64,000 bases of DNA. It comes from a virus. The notes under the pieces are model-generated. The model had not been told where the DNA came from. It saw only the letters and a list, made by a program, of their open reading frames with translations, and made no database searches. The first letter of the stretch is position 1, and each line of letters begins with the position of its first letter. The stretch covers positions 30,240 to 94,239 of IMG/VR virus record IMGVR_UViG_3300022937_003185, one strand, 5' to 3'. The position numbers were made by a program, and so were the translations under genes. Below, piece by piece: positions 1-8,053 of this stretch.

Positions 1-924
1 GATGAGGTAGTTGTTGTCGATGGTGGTTCCGATGACGATACATGGGAAGAACTACAGACCATGGCTCAGGGTCAGGAAGACGGACGTCTTAAAGTATACC
101 AGCATTCTGTTCCGAATGATCACCCCTCATTTGCGTATGAGACAGACGGTAAGCTAAAAGCTACAGCTAGAAGCTATTGTACAGGTGATTTCTGCTGGCA
201 GATGGATGCCGATGAGATAGTCCACGAAAATGACTATCAAAAAGCTAGAAATGTCATGAAGGCTTTCCCACCACAGTTTGACATCATGTCGTTACCAGTT
301 ATCGAGTACTGGGGCGGTGACGAAAAAGTTCGTATGGATATCAATCCATGGAAGTGGCGGATAAGCAGAAACAAACCATATGTTACGCAAGGTATCCCGA
401 GTGAACTTCGAAGATGGGATGAAGAAGGTAACATATATGCTGCTTTAGGGACAGACACATGTGATTACATACACTCTGAGACAGGTGAAAGAATACCCCA
501 CGTCGGCTTCTACACTGAGGATGCGCATAGGGTTAGGCTAGCTGCTTTGATGGGTAATGATGAAGCGATGTCCGCATATCAAAACTGGTTCCAGCAGGTT
601 GTAGATCAGATTCCATCAGTTCACCACTATTCATGGTATGATATTTCTAAGAAGATTAAGCAGTACAAGCTTCATTGGGCATCATTCTGGAAAAGCCAGT
701 ATCGTCATGATGCAGAGGATACCACAGAGAACAATGTCATGTTTGATAAGCCGTGGAGCGAAGTAACTGATGAAGACATCGAAGCTTTAAGCAAAAGGTT
801 GGCTTCTGAGTTAGGGGGGTGGATATTCCACACTAAAGTTGACTTCTCTGCGAATGTTCCTCATGTAACTCTTAATACAACTCATCCTGTAGAGTTCTTA
901 AATTTACGAGAGAAAAATGAATAG
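1..924 (+). CDS. Glycosyltransferase, GT2-like (5' truncated)
   Basis: The open frame runs from the first base of the window, so the true start lies upstream; 307 residues are visible. The fragment opens inside a GT-A nucleotide-binding fold: a run of Val followed by DGGSDDDT matches the beta-strand plus 'DxxSxDxT' element of family 2 transferases, and WQMDADE further on is the metal-binding DxD-type motif. It would transfer a nucleotide-activated sugar in the cytoplasm. It is the first visible gene of the glycan cassette and overlaps the next one by 8 bases. The acceptor and sugar cannot be told. An internal ATG at 61 exists but would remove the nucleotide-binding strand, so it is not the start. 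Confidence 0.8.
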   Translation, partial: DEVVVVDGGSDDDTWEELQTMAQGQEDGRLKVYQHSVPNDHPSFAYETDGKLKATARSYCTGDFCWQMDADEIVHENDYQKARNVMKAFPPQFDIMSLPVIEYWGGDEKVRMDINPWKWRISRNKPYVTQGIPSELRRWDEEGNIYAALGTDTCDYIHSETGERIPHVGFYTEDAHRVRLAALMGNDEAMSAYQNWFQQVVDQIPSVHHYSWYDISKKIKQYKLHWASFWKSQYRHDAEDTTENNVMFDKPWSEVTDEDIEALSKRLASELGGWIFHTKVDFSANVPHVTLNTTHPVEFLNLREKNE

Positions 925-1699
925 AGTTTCCGTATTGATACCCTTATACAACTGCGAATCGACAGTTCGTAGAGCATTAGTATCAGTAAAAAATCAGACC
1001 TACAAAGACTTTGAAGTCATCGCCGTCGACAATAACTGTACAGATAGCACTATCGAAATAGTCGAAGAATTTATTGACGATATGGACATAAAGATAGTGA
1101 GCTGTAAAGAGCCGGGTATTGTTCCTGCCCTCAATGCAGGTCTTAAACATTGCCATCTTGAGTTTGTGGCGCGCCAGGACGGAGATGATTACTGGTATCC
1201 TGAAAAGCTAGAAAAGCAAGTTGCTTTTATGGACGAAAATCCTGAAGTGTCAGTCTTGGGAACGCAGATACAGTTACTTGACGAAGAAGGTAACTTACAA
1301 GAAATGGGTACGATGGGAAGAAAAGTTGATTACCCAACTGATGACAATACAATTAAGGCGTTTTTTCTTTATGGTCAAAATTCAATATGTCACCCATCTG
1401 TGCTGATAAGAAACAAAATGTTTGGTATAGTCGGAGGCTATGAGCAGCTTTTTCCAAAAGCTGAAGACTTACATCTCTGGCTTAAGCTTTTACCACATAC
1501 AGATTTTGCTAACTTAGAAGATGTTCTTGTTGATTATACTCAAAGAAAAGACCCTGACTATGACGCTAGAATACCGATTTTTATGAGCGATACATACTAC
1601 ACGATGTATAAGACAGCAGGTATTGTTCATGGAGAAAGAGAGAAAAAGATTTATGATTGGCAACTCGATCCTACTGCACATGGTAACAAGAGGGTGTGA
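917..1699 (+). CDS. GT2 family glycosyltransferase
   Basis: A 260-residue protein with a textbook GT2 N-terminus: VSVLIPLYNCE, then VKNQTYKDFEVIAVDNN and the metal-binding motif QDGDDYW near residue 93. It should be a cytoplasmic inverting glycosyltransferase using a nucleotide sugar; donor and acceptor are not predictable. Its ATG overlaps the end of the previous gene and its TGA overlaps the GTG/ATG region of the next, so the three transferases are probably translated as a coupled unit. Length is normal for a stand-alone catalytic domain without membrane segments, which suits a soluble enzyme extending a glycan on a protein, nucleotide or lipid acceptor. Confidence 0.9.
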   Translation: MNRVSVLIPLYNCESTVRRALVSVKNQTYKDFEVIAVDNNCTDSTIEIVEEFIDDMDIKIVSCKEPGIVPALNAGLKHCHLEFVARQDGDDYWYPEKLEKQVAFMDENPEVSVLGTQIQLLDEEGNLQEMGTMGRKVDYPTDDNTIKAFFLYGQNSICHPSVLIRNKMFGIVGGYEQLFPKAEDLHLWLKLLPHTDFANLEDVLVDYTQRKDPDYDARIPIFMSDTYYTMYKTAGIVHGEREKKIYDWQLDPTAHGNKRV

Positions 1700-1701
1700 C
1701 T

Positions 1702-2454
1702 ATGCAAAAAATGAAGATAGTGGTTCCCACCTACAATACAGAGAACTGGATAGAGCGTTGTCTTAAGTCTATTTCTACTCAGACTTTTGTGAATTGGGAG
1801 TGTGTCATAATAAACGATGCTAGCACTGACAAGACAGGAGAAGTTATCGATAGCCTTCCCTTTGTGAAAGATGACAAAAGGTTTAAAGTCGTTCACAACC
1901 AAGAGAATGTTAAAGCGCTTAAGAATATAGTCGACGGTTTTAATATACTGAAGTGCCATGAAGATCCGGATAACATCATGATGGTAATCGATGGAGACGA
2001 TTTTCTGTATTCAGATTCTAGCCTGTCTATAATAGAAGCAGTGTATACGCAAAACCCTTCTTTCTTGTTGACTTACGGTGACTGGATTGGCCACCCCTAT
2101 GGTGATCGTAGCAATTGCAGACCCTATGCAAGAGAAGTGGTTATTGGAAATGACTATAGAAACGTCCCTTTTTGCGCTTCGCACTTAAGAACATTCAAGA
2201 GCCGATTGTGGTACTCGATTAAAGATGAAGATCTACGTGACAACAGTGGAAAGTACTTTTCGGCTGGCTGGGATGTTGCATTCATGGTACCAATGTTAGA
2301 AATGGCTCAAGAGCGTCATGCGTTCTTACCGTATGTTATGTATTGCTATAATAAGGAAAACCCTTTGTCGGATTATAAGGTAAACTCCAAAGAGCAAAAT
2401 GATGCAGTCACGCTAACGAAAAGTCGTAAAAAGTACGAAAGACTTTCTTGGTAA
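1702..2454 (+). CDS. GT2 family glycosyltransferase
   Basis: About 250 residues with the GT2 signature: KIVVPTYNTENWIERCL, then WECVIINDASTDKT and the metal-binding VIDGDDFLY near residue 95. It is a second complete GT2 catalytic domain in the cassette and shares the general fold, but little obvious sequence, with its neighbour. A GTG at 1696 would overlap the upstream stop as GTGA, but the Shine-Dalgarno-like AGAGGG at 1689-1694 sits 7 bases before the ATG at 1702 and only one base before the GTG, so 1702 is preferred. The sugar and acceptor are unknown. Confidence 0.88.
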   Translation: MQKMKIVVPTYNTENWIERCLKSISTQTFVNWECVIINDASTDKTGEVIDSLPFVKDDKRFKVVHNQENVKALKNIVDGFNILKCHEDPDNIMMVIDGDDFLYSDSSLSIIEAVYTQNPSFLLTYGDWIGHPYGDRSNCRPYAREVVIGNDYRNVPFCASHLRTFKSRLWYSIKDEDLRDNSGKYFSAGWDVAFMVPMLEMAQERHAFLPYVMYCYNKENPLSDYKVNSKEQNDAVTLTKSRKKYERLSW

Positions 2455-2477
2455 AAAAAGAATAACGGAAGAAGAAT

Positions 2478-3680
2478 ATGGAAGATAATCAACTACTGCA
2501 ACTATATAGAAGATCTTTGGTGCATCTATCAACTTCAAATATTAATTCTACTAGGGTCCACACTCTCAAATCACTTGAAAAAGACAAATTTCGATTGTAT
2601 GAAGAAGATCAAAGCTGCGAGTTGCTAATAATAGTGCCTGTCCATAAAAGAGGTAACCACTTAAAAGCAACAGTTAGATGTCTAAAGTCTCAAATAAATA
2701 ATTTGGAAGATCCAACCGCTGTTGGGTTGATAGTGTCCGAGATGGATGATGAGCCCTTACATAACATTTTCTGTACAGAGGAGAAAACAAGCTATCACTT
2801 TATGAGAAAAGTGAAGGGTGAATTTAATAAATCTGTTACGATGAACGCCGCAGTAAATCACTTTATTGGAGACACTAGTCATATCCCTTCCTACATTTTG
2901 TTTCATGATGTAGACATTGTTACAGACGATGGGTGGGTTAAAAGTTGCTTGGACAATGCTAGAAATTTTCAAGCATCACTACCTGCTGGTGAAGGATGGA
3001 TATGCCAAACTATAAAAGACAGAAAGCTAGAATACGTTTCAAAAGAAAATACAGAAAAATACTTTTCGAATGAATTGAGTACCAAAGACTTGAGTCAGAT
3101 ATCACATAACATAAGCAGCAGGTGGTATGAACAAGTGTATCCACCTGGTGGTAGTATAATGGTGAACGCTCTCCTTCTATATGCTAGTGGTGGTTATGAT
3201 GAAGCTTTGTTCTGGGGTTACAGTCCAGAAGATAAGCACTTTTTAGATATATGTCAAATCTTGGCCCCCAACTGTTTTTTTACGTTTGAAAGTGAGAAGA
3301 GGTCTTATCATTTGCACCATGAAAACCTAGAGCTCACCAACAATAGTTTGGAACACATGGTCGCGATAAGTGGCATGATAAAAGCAGATATATCTGTATT
3401 TTGCTATCACCAAGCTATGAAATTAGCCGCGCACATTATTTTTCCCAAAATCAACCACATCGCTTTCTATAGTTTGCTAGACACATCTGGAAAGGATGGG
3501 TACCTAGATTTCTATAAAAACGCTTTTTCTGATATCGATGGCGAGACTTTTGTTCTTGTTCACCGTGCGAACAGGCCTCTTGCTAGGTTTATATTAACTT
3601 ACTTGGCTCAAATTATACCAGACCATAAGTTGGTCCAACAATTTAACACAAGCGCCGGCCCAAAGCCCGGTGTTCAGTGA
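2478..3680 (+). CDS. Glycosyltransferase, galactosyltransferase-7 (GT7)-like GT-A enzyme
   Basis: A 400-residue protein whose first ~290 residues look like a beta-1,4-galactosyltransferase/GT7-type GT-A domain: LIIVPVHKRGNHL near residue 50, FHDVDIV near 142 (the DxD metal site), and PPGGSIMVN near 223 followed by SGGYDEALFWGYSPED, which matches the family's G-F-D-x-x-x-x-G-W-G-x-E-D acceptor loop. The C-terminal ~100 residues are not recognised. Family knowledge says such enzymes add galactose, GalNAc or GlcA-type sugars; which one applies here is inference only. Its stop overlaps the GTG start of the following oxygenase gene. In the same cassette as two fucosyltransferase-type genes, it could build the acceptor they decorate. 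Confidence 0.75.
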   Translation: MEDNQLLQLYRRSLVHLSTSNINSTRVHTLKSLEKDKFRLYEEDQSCELLIIVPVHKRGNHLKATVRCLKSQINNLEDPTAVGLIVSEMDDEPLHNIFCTEEKTSYHFMRKVKGEFNKSVTMNAAVNHFIGDTSHIPSYILFHDVDIVTDDGWVKSCLDNARNFQASLPAGEGWICQTIKDRKLEYVSKENTEKYFSNELSTKDLSQISHNISSRWYEQVYPPGGSIMVNALLLYASGGYDEALFWGYSPEDKHFLDICQILAPNCFFTFESEKRSYHLHHENLELTNNSLEHMVAISGMIKADISVFCYHQAMKLAAHIIFPKINHIAFYSLLDTSGKDGYLDFYKNAFSDIDGETFVLVHRANRPLARFILTYLAQIIPDHKLVQQFNTSAGPKPGVQ

Positions 3681-4363
3681 GGACGATTTTGCAACACAAG
3701 ATTAAATACAACAGTGAAAAATACAATTTTGTAGGCCTTATATCAGATCTGTTTGAAGCTGAAGATTTGCAGGTCTTGCATAATCACCTTGAAGAGATTT
3801 ATGTAGCCCCAGATGGAAATACTGGTTTGGGAAATGATACACACAGTAAATACCACAAACTGTTTTATGATAAATTGAGATCTGGATGGGACGAGTTTTT
3901 GAGTTCTTACAAATCATTCATAAAAGATGAAGTTGCTTCTAAGTTTAAAGACGAGAAAAGAATCATATATCAAACATTACCGTCATTTCGAATACAGTAT
4001 CCCACAGGAAAAGCCGTTACTACCTGGCATTGTGACAATGATGAAAGACACAAGCATCCGCTGGGTGAATTGAACATATTATTACCTTTGACACAGATGA
4101 GAGATGAAAGTGCTGTCTGGGCTGAGTCGTTACCAGGATTAGGTGATTTTTCTCCGATGAACTGTGAGTATGGCGAGTTTATAATCTGGAATGGAAACAG
4201 GTGCCGCCACGGAAATAAGCCAAACACTACTGGGCTAACTCGCGTTAGTCTTGATTTTCGTGTGCTTCCTGAAATGTACTACAACGAAGATTATGACTTA
4301 TCAACTGCCACTACAAATATGAAGTTTAAAATTGGTGAATACTATTCCGCCTTAGGAGTTTGA
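3677..4363 (+). CDS. 2-oxoglutarate/Fe(II) oxygenase, StrG/PhyH-like
   Basis: A 228-residue protein with an ordered non-haem iron triad: WHCDND gives His118-x-Asp120, RHGN gives the distal His178, and TRV gives Arg189, the usual 2-oxoglutarate-binding Arg about 11 residues later. The layout (FRIQYP before HxD, then a double-stranded beta-helix ending FIIWNGNRCRHGN) resembles the StrG/phytanoyl-CoA dioxygenase group. It should hydroxylate or oxidise a small substrate in the cytoplasm; a sugar, nucleotide sugar or peptide side chain is plausible from context. The start is GTG overlapping the upstream TGA as GTGA. The family call is fairly firm; the substrate is unknown. Confidence 0.72.
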   Translation: MRTILQHKIKYNSEKYNFVGLISDLFEAEDLQVLHNHLEEIYVAPDGNTGLGNDTHSKYHKLFYDKLRSGWDEFLSSYKSFIKDEVASKFKDEKRIIYQTLPSFRIQYPTGKAVTTWHCDNDERHKHPLGELNILLPLTQMRDESAVWAESLPGLGDFSPMNCEYGEFIIWNGNRCRHGNKPNTTGLTRVSLDFRVLPEMYYNEDYDLSTATTNMKFKIGEYYSALGV

Positions 4364-4364
4364 G

Positions 4365-5030
4365 ATGTTTGTTTCTTTAGAAGATGTGATACCGTACCTG
4401 AAGAAAAAAGGGTTTACTATCAATGATCCATGGGACGTTGTTGATGCCTTCGAAAAAATGGTAGCAGAATACGCAGGAAGTAAATTTGCAGTATCAGTAG
4501 ATAACTGCACAGATGCTATGTTTCTTTGTCTAAAGTATCTCGACGCAAAAGGTACCATTACTGTTCCGTCTAAGACTTACGTTTCCGTCCCACAGACTAT
4601 TATACATGCTGGGTGTAGGGTAAAGTTTGAAGATGTTGAGTGGTCTGGTGCATACCAACTTCACCCGTATCCAGTAATTGATGGTGCAACAAGGTTTACT
4701 AAAGGAATGTATGTTCCAGGGACATATCAGTGTTTGTCATTTCATATAAAGAAAATCCTGAATATTGGTAAAGGTGGTATGATTCTAACAGATGATCCAG
4801 AAGCAGCAAGGTGGTTCAAGGTTGCGCGTTACGAAGGCCGTCACATAGACGTACCGTATGACAAAGATGAGATAGAGATGCTAGGTTGGAATATGTACAT
4901 GCCACCTGAGCAAGCTGCAAGAGGAATTCAAATCTTTAAAGACTTACCAGAAGAAAATAAAGACTGTGGTGGCTCATGGAAGTATCATGATGTCTCTAAC
5001 TTGAGCGTATTCAAGGGGTTCGTAGACTAG
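4365..5030 (+). CDS. Short DegT/DnrJ/EryC1-type PLP enzyme
   Basis: A 221-residue protein aligned to the large domain of sugar aminotransferases of the DegT/DnrJ/EryC1 family. It has FAVSVDNCTDAM (cofactor phosphate loop), a substrate-loop Pro-Ser-Lys-Thr-Tyr, VIDGAT, and the catalytic SFHIKKILNIGKGG, where Lys130 is the expected Schiff-base lysine. Full-length members have about 370-400 residues; this one stops near the small domain, at a clean TAG with no sign of a frameshift downstream. It may be a natural short version or may pair with another protein. Compare the full-length PLP gene at 9753-10919, which has His at the equivalent position. Function as a sugar aminotransferase is inference. 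Confidence 0.7.
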   Translation: MFVSLEDVIPYLKKKGFTINDPWDVVDAFEKMVAEYAGSKFAVSVDNCTDAMFLCLKYLDAKGTITVPSKTYVSVPQTIIHAGCRVKFEDVEWSGAYQLHPYPVIDGATRFTKGMYVPGTYQCLSFHIKKILNIGKGGMILTDDPEAARWFKVARYEGRHIDVPYDKDEIEMLGWNMYMPPEQAARGIQIFKDLPEENKDCGGSWKYHDVSNLSVFKGFVD

Positions 5031-5056
5031 AATGAGTCTAATGAAAGTGGTTTAAT

Positions 5057-5653
5057 ATGAATGATAGCGAAAGAAAGTTCTATAACGAAGACTATTGGTT
5101 TAAGAACACTCATCTTCATGGAGAAGTTAACGGATACGGCTTAGAATATTATGTCTGTAAGATCTACAGAGATGTCATATTCAAGATTAATGACATTCCC
5201 GATAACGGATACATAGTGGTTCTTGGAAGCAATAATTGCGTTTCTTTTAACTTGCTTTGTGAAAGATATGGTAAAGAAAGATGCATCGGGTATGACATAG
5301 CTAATCCGACCAACCACGAAAAAGTGATAGTCAAGAATGTCTTAGATTTCAATTCTAGTGATGACATACCCATAGCTTTTGTTCATAACGATATTGGCTC
5401 TTTTCCGACCACGCCGATAGCAAAGTTCGCAGCGCAAGACTGGGCAGCCAGAAATGTCGTAGAAGGAGGTTATTTTTTAAGCAGAAATAATTTTAACGCA
5501 GCGAAATATCCACTTGAGCAGCACTTAGAGAGGCATGGCTTCATAAACACTCACTTTCTAGGTTTACAACCCTTCATGGACTTGAGCTCTTTGGACTCTG
5601 CTTGCGTAGAGGGTCATATGATATCAAAGAAGAATCGGCCGAAACTAAGATAG
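5057..5653 (+). CDS. Hypothetical protein, possible Rossmann-fold methyltransferase
   Basis: A 198-residue protein without firm family assignment. A central strand-loop-helix, IVVLGSNNCVSFNLLCERYG followed by IGYDIANP, looks like SAM-binding motif I plus the acidic residue at the end of strand 2, and FVHNDIGSF could be motif IV. This suggests a class I methyltransferase-like fold, but the glycine-rich loop is atypical and the call is weak. It sits between the short PLP enzyme and the GT10 transferase, so a role in modifying a sugar or its acceptor is plausible. The ribosome-binding site is poor (AAAGTGG about 7 bases upstream). Confidence 0.45.
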   Translation: MNDSERKFYNEDYWFKNTHLHGEVNGYGLEYYVCKIYRDVIFKINDIPDNGYIVVLGSNNCVSFNLLCERYGKERCIGYDIANPTNHEKVIVKNVLDFNSSDDIPIAFVHNDIGSFPTTPIAKFAAQDWAARNVVEGGYFLSRNNFNAAKYPLEQHLERHGFINTHFLGLQPFMDLSSLDSACVEGHMISKKNRPKLR

Positions 5654-5663
5654 AGGATACAAC

Positions 5664-6536
5664 ATGGGTTCTAATAAAGATAATGATGTGCTTGAAGTCA
5701 ACTTGTTTGACTATAATATTGCCCACGCTACTAGCTATGACGACTCTTTAGAGAAGGGAAGGATAGAGCCCGGTATCAAATACATTAGAGATTATGACCC
5801 TCAAAGAGTAAGCGTATTTACCGATAATATGCTGAGTCAAGTTGATAACAAACCGGGAATTATTAACGTAGCTTGGATAATGGAACCCATAGACTTCGCT
5901 CCAACTTCTTATAAGTACCTTTCGCAAAATTACAAGAAGTTTGATTTAATCTTAACCCATAACCTAGATGTTATTGATAAACACTTATCAGAAGTTGACT
6001 GTCGATACGTAACAGCAGATGGTATTTTTTTAGACACTCCTGCTCTTGATAAAGCAAACCACAATAAAAGCCGACTTTGCTCACATATTTTCTCTAGCAA
6101 AAGGTCTCTTCCTGGGCATAGGTTAAGACACGACATCGCCACGATGTTACCTAATTCTTTTGATATGTTCGGATCAGGAACAGGAAAATGGCTAGAAAAA
6201 AAGTCGGATGCTCTAAGAGATTACTATTTTTCTGTTTCAATAGAAAACAGCAGGTCTAGAGGCTACTTTACAGAGAAGATTATGGATTGTTTTGCAACAA
6301 GGACGGTGCCTATCTATTGGGGAGATGCTCATGTGTGGGAGTATTTCAATAAAGATGGAGCAATCAGGTTTGATACCCTAGAGCAGCTAAAAGACATAAT
6401 CAATGGTATCAATAAAGAGATGTATGATGAGATGCTACCGGCTATTGAGCAGAACTACGAGCTATGTATTAAGTCGTGTTATAGCGTAGACCGTCAAGTA
6501 AAGCAACACATACAAGAATTTATTAAGTCTAGATAA
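5664..6536 (+). CDS. GT10 family fucosyltransferase
   Basis: A 290-residue protein with the diagnostic C-terminal motif of alpha-1,3/4-fucosyltransferases around residues 187-214: YYFSVSIENS, then GYFTEKIMDCF, then TVPIYWG. This is the GDP-fucose-binding region of family GT10. The N-terminal half is shorter than in Helicobacter FucT proteins and lacks their heptad repeats. The enzyme would transfer fucose (or a related 6-deoxy or 3,6-dideoxy sugar) from the GDP donor to a GlcNAc/Glc-containing acceptor. The enzymes for making a GDP-fucose-type donor lie 2-6 kb downstream in the same window, which supports the call. No signal peptide or membrane helix is seen. Confidence 0.87.
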   Translation: MGSNKDNDVLEVNLFDYNIAHATSYDDSLEKGRIEPGIKYIRDYDPQRVSVFTDNMLSQVDNKPGIINVAWIMEPIDFAPTSYKYLSQNYKKFDLILTHNLDVIDKHLSEVDCRYVTADGIFLDTPALDKANHNKSRLCSHIFSSKRSLPGHRLRHDIATMLPNSFDMFGSGTGKWLEKKSDALRDYYFSVSIENSRSRGYFTEKIMDCFATRTVPIYWGDAHVWEYFNKDGAIRFDTLEQLKDIINGINKEMYDEMLPAIEQNYELCIKSCYSVDRQVKQHIQEFIKSR

Positions 6537-6551
6537 ACAAAGGAAAATAGC

Positions 6552-7265
6552 ATGTATGACATAACGCAACAGTTAGAGGATAGAAACATATTCGATGATA
6601 TGTCTTTTCCAAGATTGGTTTCCTACCCAAGAACAGGCTCACACTGGCTAAGGATGATGCTGGAGGTCCACCTGGGCATGCCTTCTTACGTTCAAAGTTT
6701 TTTTGATCCGAATCCCGTTAAATGCTGGGGATTTCATATCCATAATAGGTTGATAAAAGAACCACACCATACAGAGGGTCCTGTTATAGGACTAAAGAAT
6801 GTGTTATACCTTTACAGGGATCCAATAGACACGATATTCTCACAACTTAGGTACGAAAAAAATCTACTACCTTCCTGGGACGGCAAGACTAATGAACGTT
6901 TAGACCAGGACGTTGAAAAGATATCACAAGAATACTACGCTCATCTTAAGCGTTGGTTATCCAATAACAGTGATGTCAAGAATTTTATGTCATTGACGTA
7001 CGAGGATTTGAAAGACGATCCTGTTGGAAAGCTGATGGCAATATCTACTTTTTTGGGAATGGGCGGTACTGTTGATACGGCTAGCGAGGCAGTGAGAAGA
7101 TGTGATAAGTCTTTGACAAAAAAACTTACACCACATGACAATAGCGCTTTGAACGACCAGTCTTTAAATCGTCCAGATCAATATGCTGACCAAAAACGGC
7201 TCTTTGCGTCCAGATATGGAAGCGCAATAACTGAGAAGTTCAAGGGTGTATATTATGTCAAGTAA
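6552..7265 (+). CDS. PAPS-dependent sulfotransferase
   Basis: A 237-residue protein with both PAPS-binding elements of the Sulfotransfer_1 superfamily: a P-loop-like 5'-phosphosulfate loop SYPRTGSHWLR at residues 24-34, and the 3'-phosphate motif YLYRDPIDTIFSQ near residues 86-98, whose Arg and Ser contact the 3' phosphate. It should transfer a sulfuryl group from PAPS to a hydroxyl, most likely on the glycan built by the neighbouring transferases. A gene of a second sulfotransferase subtype overlaps its 3' end. Length is close to the small bacterial/viral members. The acceptor is not known. Confidence 0.88.
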   Translation: MYDITQQLEDRNIFDDMSFPRLVSYPRTGSHWLRMMLEVHLGMPSYVQSFFDPNPVKCWGFHIHNRLIKEPHHTEGPVIGLKNVLYLYRDPIDTIFSQLRYEKNLLPSWDGKTNERLDQDVEKISQEYYAHLKRWLSNNSDVKNFMSLTYEDLKDDPVGKLMAISTFLGMGGTVDTASEAVRRCDKSLTKKLTPHDNSALNDQSLNRPDQYADQKRLFASRYGSAITEKFKGVYYVK

Positions 7266-7923
7266 ACTAGAGCATAATGAACACTGGAATTTAGAGCAAG
7301 GTATATCGGAAAGTAATAGCTTATTTTTTGTAGGTGTGCCGAAAACAGGTAGTCAGACTTTCGCTTCTATCCTCGGCGCAGGAGGACCTAACAAGATAAA
7401 TTCCGGTAACTTTACGTTAGAAGACTTTTGCTTAATGCACGGAATAGAAAAAGTAAGAAGGTTTAAGAAGGTAGCCTCGATCAGAAATCCGTATGATAGA
7501 ATATATTCGTGTTGGACATACGCCGCAAAACCGAGAGGCATTAGCTTCAAAGAATTCACCAACCTCTTGAAATCACACTCTAATAGAATAAAGAATTTAG
7601 ACGAGCTTTCGTCTATATCTTCTCTAGACTTGATAAGAGAGAACTTTCCTTTTGGGAACTGGACGATGCATGGGTTGGCTTCAATGCACAACTTTATTAA
7701 GCATCCTGAGATTGGCATAGATCTAATCGTTTCGATTGACGATATGGATCATTCTATAGAGGGAATAAAGGGCTTACTAAAAAAAGACGTCAGCCCTATA
7801 CATGTTAATAAGAGTAGTAAACCAGTAGACTCTAGCTCTATGAAACGCGACCCTGAATTTATTTCAATAGTGAACGAAATATATGAGAGAGATTTTGCAG
7901 AGTTTGGTTATGAAATGCTGTGA
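7255..7923 (+). CDS. Sulfotransferase, Sulfotransfer_2-like
   Basis: A 222-residue protein from the preferred ATG. It has FFVGVPKTGSQTF at residues 24-36 (the 5'-PSB loop as found in carbohydrate sulfotransferases of the Sulfotransfer_2/3 type) and VASIRNPYDRIYSCW near residues 72-86 (the 3'-PB motif). It differs from the preceding sulfotransferase in motif style, so the two are not a recent tandem duplication. A GTG at 7246 is in frame, but AAGGG at 7242-7246 is spaced correctly for the ATG at 7255. It overlaps the previous gene by 11 bases, implying co-translation. It is the last gene before a late-promoter-bearing gap. Confidence 0.85.
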   Translation: MSSKLEHNEHWNLEQGISESNSLFFVGVPKTGSQTFASILGAGGPNKINSGNFTLEDFCLMHGIEKVRRFKKVASIRNPYDRIYSCWTYAAKPRGISFKEFTNLLKSHSNRIKNLDELSSISSLDLIRENFPFGNWTMHGLASMHNFIKHPEIGIDLIVSIDDMDHSIEGIKGLLKKDVSPIHVNKSSKPVDSSSMKRDPEFISIVNEIYERDFAEFGYEML

Positions 7924-7990
7924 GTAGCTATACAGACAGCTTTACAACTATCTAGAGTGTTGTATTTCACTATTCCTTCGTTTTTCTTAA

Positions 7991-7998
7991 TATAAATA
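7991..7998 (+). promoter_or_regulatory. T4-type late promoter box TATAAATA
   Basis: The 130-base gap 7924-8053 contains the exact T4 late consensus TATAAATA, read by the host polymerase with a gp55-type sigma factor. Such a sigma gene is present at 16241-16975. No -35 element is needed for this class. Expected transcription start is about 10-13 bases downstream, giving a leader of roughly 45-50 bases before the ATG at 8054. The rest of the gap holds no gene and no convincing terminator. Confidence 0.7.
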
Positions 7999-8053
7999 GA
8001 AGTAGTACGTAGCGTAATGTGTAAACATGTCGTTCCGCAAATAAGGTTTATCT

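Noticed and set aside
7924-8053. Small gene or terminator in the largest early gap
   Set aside because: No open frame with a start and ribosome-binding site and no stable stem; only the TATAAATA box stands out.
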